The translations under genes and the position numbers were made by a program. Of a stretch of 6,942 nt of DNA, positions 5,555-6,942 are shown in pieces. Position 1 is the first letter of the stretch, and each line of letters opens with the position of its first letter. The notes under the pieces were generated by a model. It saw only the letters and a program-made list of their open reading frames with translations. It searched no databases and was not told where the DNA came from. The stretch comes from Nitrospirota bacterium. Its GTDB lineage: Bacteria; Nitrospirota; CAKKRA01; 9FT-COMBO-42-15. The stretch covers positions 4,366 through 11,307 of the forward strand of contig JAHFEP010000086.1 of NCBI GenBank assembly GCA_023248415.1, in the 5' to 3' direction.

Positions 5555-5635
5555 ATGAACCTGAAACGCGGTGATGCCTGTCATGGCATGAAGTGCGGAA
5601 TATGCACAGCATACTATCCAAAAGGAAGGGGATAG
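5555..5635 (+). CDS. Possible 26-aa cysteine-containing microprotein
   Basis: A short reading frame, ATG at 5555 and TAG at 5633-5635, encodes a 26-aa basic peptide with CHGMKCGIC near its centre (a CxxxxCxxC pattern) and the end YYPKGRG. GAGGA at 5539-5543 is 11 bases upstream, a weak and distant ribosome site; an in-frame ATG at 5537 would give 32 aa without one. It lies in the 128-bp gap between the DUF2892 gene and the DUF362 gene and stops seven bases before the latter's ATG, so it would fit operon spacing. The three cysteines could bind a metal or cluster. It may equally be the remnant of a longer broken gene or a chance frame. I recognise no family. Confidence 0.3.
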   Translation: MNLKRGDACHGMKCGICTAYYPKGRG

Positions 5636-5642
5636 ACAATCT

Positions 5643-6767
5643 ATGTCAAAAGTTTTCTTTGCCTCTGCAAGGGCTAAAAAATGGGATTACAAGGATAGCC
5701 TGCCGGGAAAGCTGGAGCGACTGATTAAGAAAATTGATTTTAAAAAACATTTTAAGAAAGATGAAGATGTTGCTGTAAAGACCCATTTTGGTTCAGAGGG
5801 CGCGCACAGGATTATAAGACCAATCTTTCTTAGAAAGATTGCTGATGGGATAAAATCAGTAAAGGCAAAGCCCTTTGTTACAGATACAGTGAGGATAATG
5901 GGGCTTGATTATCTTGAGATTGCAAATCAAAATGGCATGAATCATCACTCCTGCGGCGCGCCTGTTGTGCTTGCAGACGGACTTCATGGAAAGGATAATA
6001 TACTTGTTAAGGTAAAAAGGGGCCGTGTTTTAAAAGAGGTAGCGATTGCAACTCTTATTCATGATGTTTCTGCAATGGTTGTTTGCTCACATTGCAAGGG
6101 CCATATAAATGCAGGGTACGCAGGCGCTATAAAGAATCTTGCCATGGGAGGGATAAGCTCTGAACACCGCATACATGGCTGGAAAAAGGGGAGGGGCTGC
6201 ATACATACCTTTGGAGAGGGTATTATTACATGGACAAGGGATAAATGCACATACTGCAATCAGTGCGTTCATGTCTGCCCCCTCGGCATAATAGAGTTTA
6301 AAGGAAAGAAGTGGACATATATAATGGATGAGTGCTGGCGGTGCGGCAGGTGCACAAGGGTCTGCCCTGAAAAGGCATTACACCTTCCGCAGAATGATGA
6401 GTATTTTCAGAAAGGCCTTGCAGAAGGAGCTGGCGCTGTGCTTTCTACATTCAAAAAGAAAAAGGTTATTTACATAAACTTCCTTCTTGATATCCAGCCA
6501 GAGTGCGACTGCATGCCTGTTGCAGATGTCCCGCTGTTTCAAGACCAAGGCATACTTATTTCAGATGATTTGGCTGCAATTGAGCAGGCATCAGTTGATA
6601 TCCTAAGAAAGGCTAAGTTTATCCCTGATTCAATGGCAGGTGATAGAAAGGTTAAGGAAGGCGAGGATGTGCTGAAAAAGCTCCACGGCAAGAATTACCA
6701 GTTACAGATTGATGAGGCAGAGAGGCTTGGGCTGGGGAGTAAAAGGTATACGCTGATTTCTATTTGA
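5643..6767 (+). CDS. DUF362 domain protein with two [4Fe-4S] ferredoxin motifs
   Basis: A 374-aa cytoplasmic iron-sulfur protein of the DUF362 family ('uncharacterized Fe-S center protein', COG2768-like), near the usual length. The DUF362 part occupies roughly 1-195: VAVKTHFGSEG (43-53), VTDTVR (79-84), GAPVVLADG (105-113) and GYAGAIKNLAMGG (158-170). Two bacterial-type cluster motifs follow: C202xxC205xxC208xxxC212P and C231xxC234xxC237xxxC241P, enough for two [4Fe-4S] clusters with electron-carrier character. Extra cysteines are C104, C148/C151 (CSHC), C186 and C288/C290 (CDC), so further metal or redox sites are possible. The biochemical role is not established; electron transfer is inferred from the motifs. 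GGAAGGGG at 5624-5631 is an 11-base-distant ribosome site. It probably belongs to the tetR-DUF2892 unit, although a 128-bp gap separates it from the DUF2892 gene. The next gene is convergent. Confidence 0.88.
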   Translation: MSKVFFASARAKKWDYKDSLPGKLERLIKKIDFKKHFKKDEDVAVKTHFGSEGAHRIIRPIFLRKIADGIKSVKAKPFVTDTVRIMGLDYLEIANQNGMNHHSCGAPVVLADGLHGKDNILVKVKRGRVLKEVAIATLIHDVSAMVVCSHCKGHINAGYAGAIKNLAMGGISSEHRIHGWKKGRGCIHTFGEGIITWTRDKCTYCNQCVHVCPLGIIEFKGKKWTYIMDECWRCGRCTRVCPEKALHLPQNDEYFQKGLAEGAGAVLSTFKKKKVIYINFLLDIQPECDCMPVADVPLFQDQGILISDDLAAIEQASVDILRKAKFIPDSMAGDRKVKEGEDVLKKLHGKNYQLQIDEAERLGLGSKRYTLISI

Positions 6768-6773
6768 CCAGCT

Positions 6774-6787
6774 ATTTAAATTTAAAT
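6774..6787. repeat. AT-only 14-bp palindrome between convergent genes
   Basis: ATTTAAATTTAAAT is a perfect palindrome lying in the junction between the DUF362 stop (6767) and the convergent gene, overlapping the latter's stop codon. It is composed only of A and T and may be a by-product of base composition. It has no GC stem and is not a convincing terminator. Confidence 0.3.
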
Positions 6788-6942
6788 TGTCCTGCTTTCC
6801 TGCATCAGTCGTTTTTCTACTTTTTCAATATCCCCGAGGCAGCAGCGGCCCGATGGATTGTTGATTTCACAGGCACAACCCTTTGCCTTTATCTTTGAAC
6901 GAATCCTCTGGGATGCTGTTGAGCTGCCTGTTTTACGAATCT
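6782..6942 (-). CDS. CopZ/BFD-like [2Fe-2S]-binding protein, C-terminus only
   Basis: The last 52 residues of a minus-strand gene whose 5' part lies beyond the window. The fragment carries TGSSTASQRIRSKIK followed by KGCACEINNPSGRCCLGD and a short charged tail. This matches the C-terminal end of the [2Fe-2S] domain of CopZ-type proteins (for example the A. fulgidus copper chaperone) and related BFD-like proteins, where a cysteine in a CxCE element and one in the NPSGRCCLGD loop help hold the cluster. The other expected pair (CYCF-like) would be upstream, outside the window. Whether the full protein has a zinc-binding CopZ N-terminus or a copper-binding heavy-metal-associated domain cannot be seen; the chain ends with no such domain after the cluster region. 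It converges with the DUF362 gene, 14 bases between stop codons. Confidence 0.7.
   Translation of the reverse strand, partial: IRKTGSSTASQRIRSKIKAKGCACEINNPSGRCCLGDIEKVEKRLMQESRTI

Overview
The window is about 40% GC by eye and gene-dense. It holds seven sizeable genes plus one partial gene at each edge's side (the first and last genes run off the window). Good Shine-Dalgarno sites and near-consensus sigma70-type promoters show it is bacterial. The mix is a DsrE/TusB-like protein, a sulfide:quinone-reductase-like flavoprotein, a DUF362 iron-sulfur protein, a YgaP-like DUF2892 membrane protein and a CopZ-like [2Fe-2S] protein. This points to an anaerobic or sulfur-handling lineage such as Nitrospirota/Thermodesulfovibrionia or Desulfobacterota; the taxonomic call is a guess from gene content, not from a marker gene. 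No mobile element, CRISPR array, tRNA or rRNA was seen.

Layout. Left, plus strand: the end of a DsrE/DsrH-like sulfur-carrier gene (1-317), an intergenic stretch with a hairpin and a tandem 14-bp repeat, then an SQR-like FAD oxidoreductase (424-1572). Its stop codon abuts, with no base between, the stop of a convergent minus-strand gene (1573-2403). That gene encodes an internally duplicated protein with one CxxC in each half and no function I recognise. Upstream of it on the same strand is a UvrD/Rep/PcrA-type helicase (4509-2509), whose promoter predicts a nearly leaderless mRNA.

Right, plus strand: divergent from the helicase lies a TetR-family regulator (4638-5225) with its own promoter and an operator-like sequence over the predicted transcription start. 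A second copy of the operator core (GGTCGGTTT preceded by ACCAAA) sits between tetR and a 78-aa DUF2892 membrane protein (5278-5514). Next come a possible 26-aa cysteine-containing microprotein and a DUF362 protein with two [4Fe-4S] motifs (5643-6767). The window closes with the C-terminus of a convergent CopZ/BFD-like [2Fe-2S] protein (6782-6942).

Working model. The left plus-strand pair suggests sulfide or sulfane-sulfur oxidation at the membrane plus sulfur relay. The tetR-DUF2892-DUF362 block looks like a small self-regulated unit for a redox or Fe-S function. The helicase is a housekeeping DNA repair/replication gene between them. The parts most worth following are the duplicated CxxC protein and the two-operator TetR unit; both are inferences from sequence alone.
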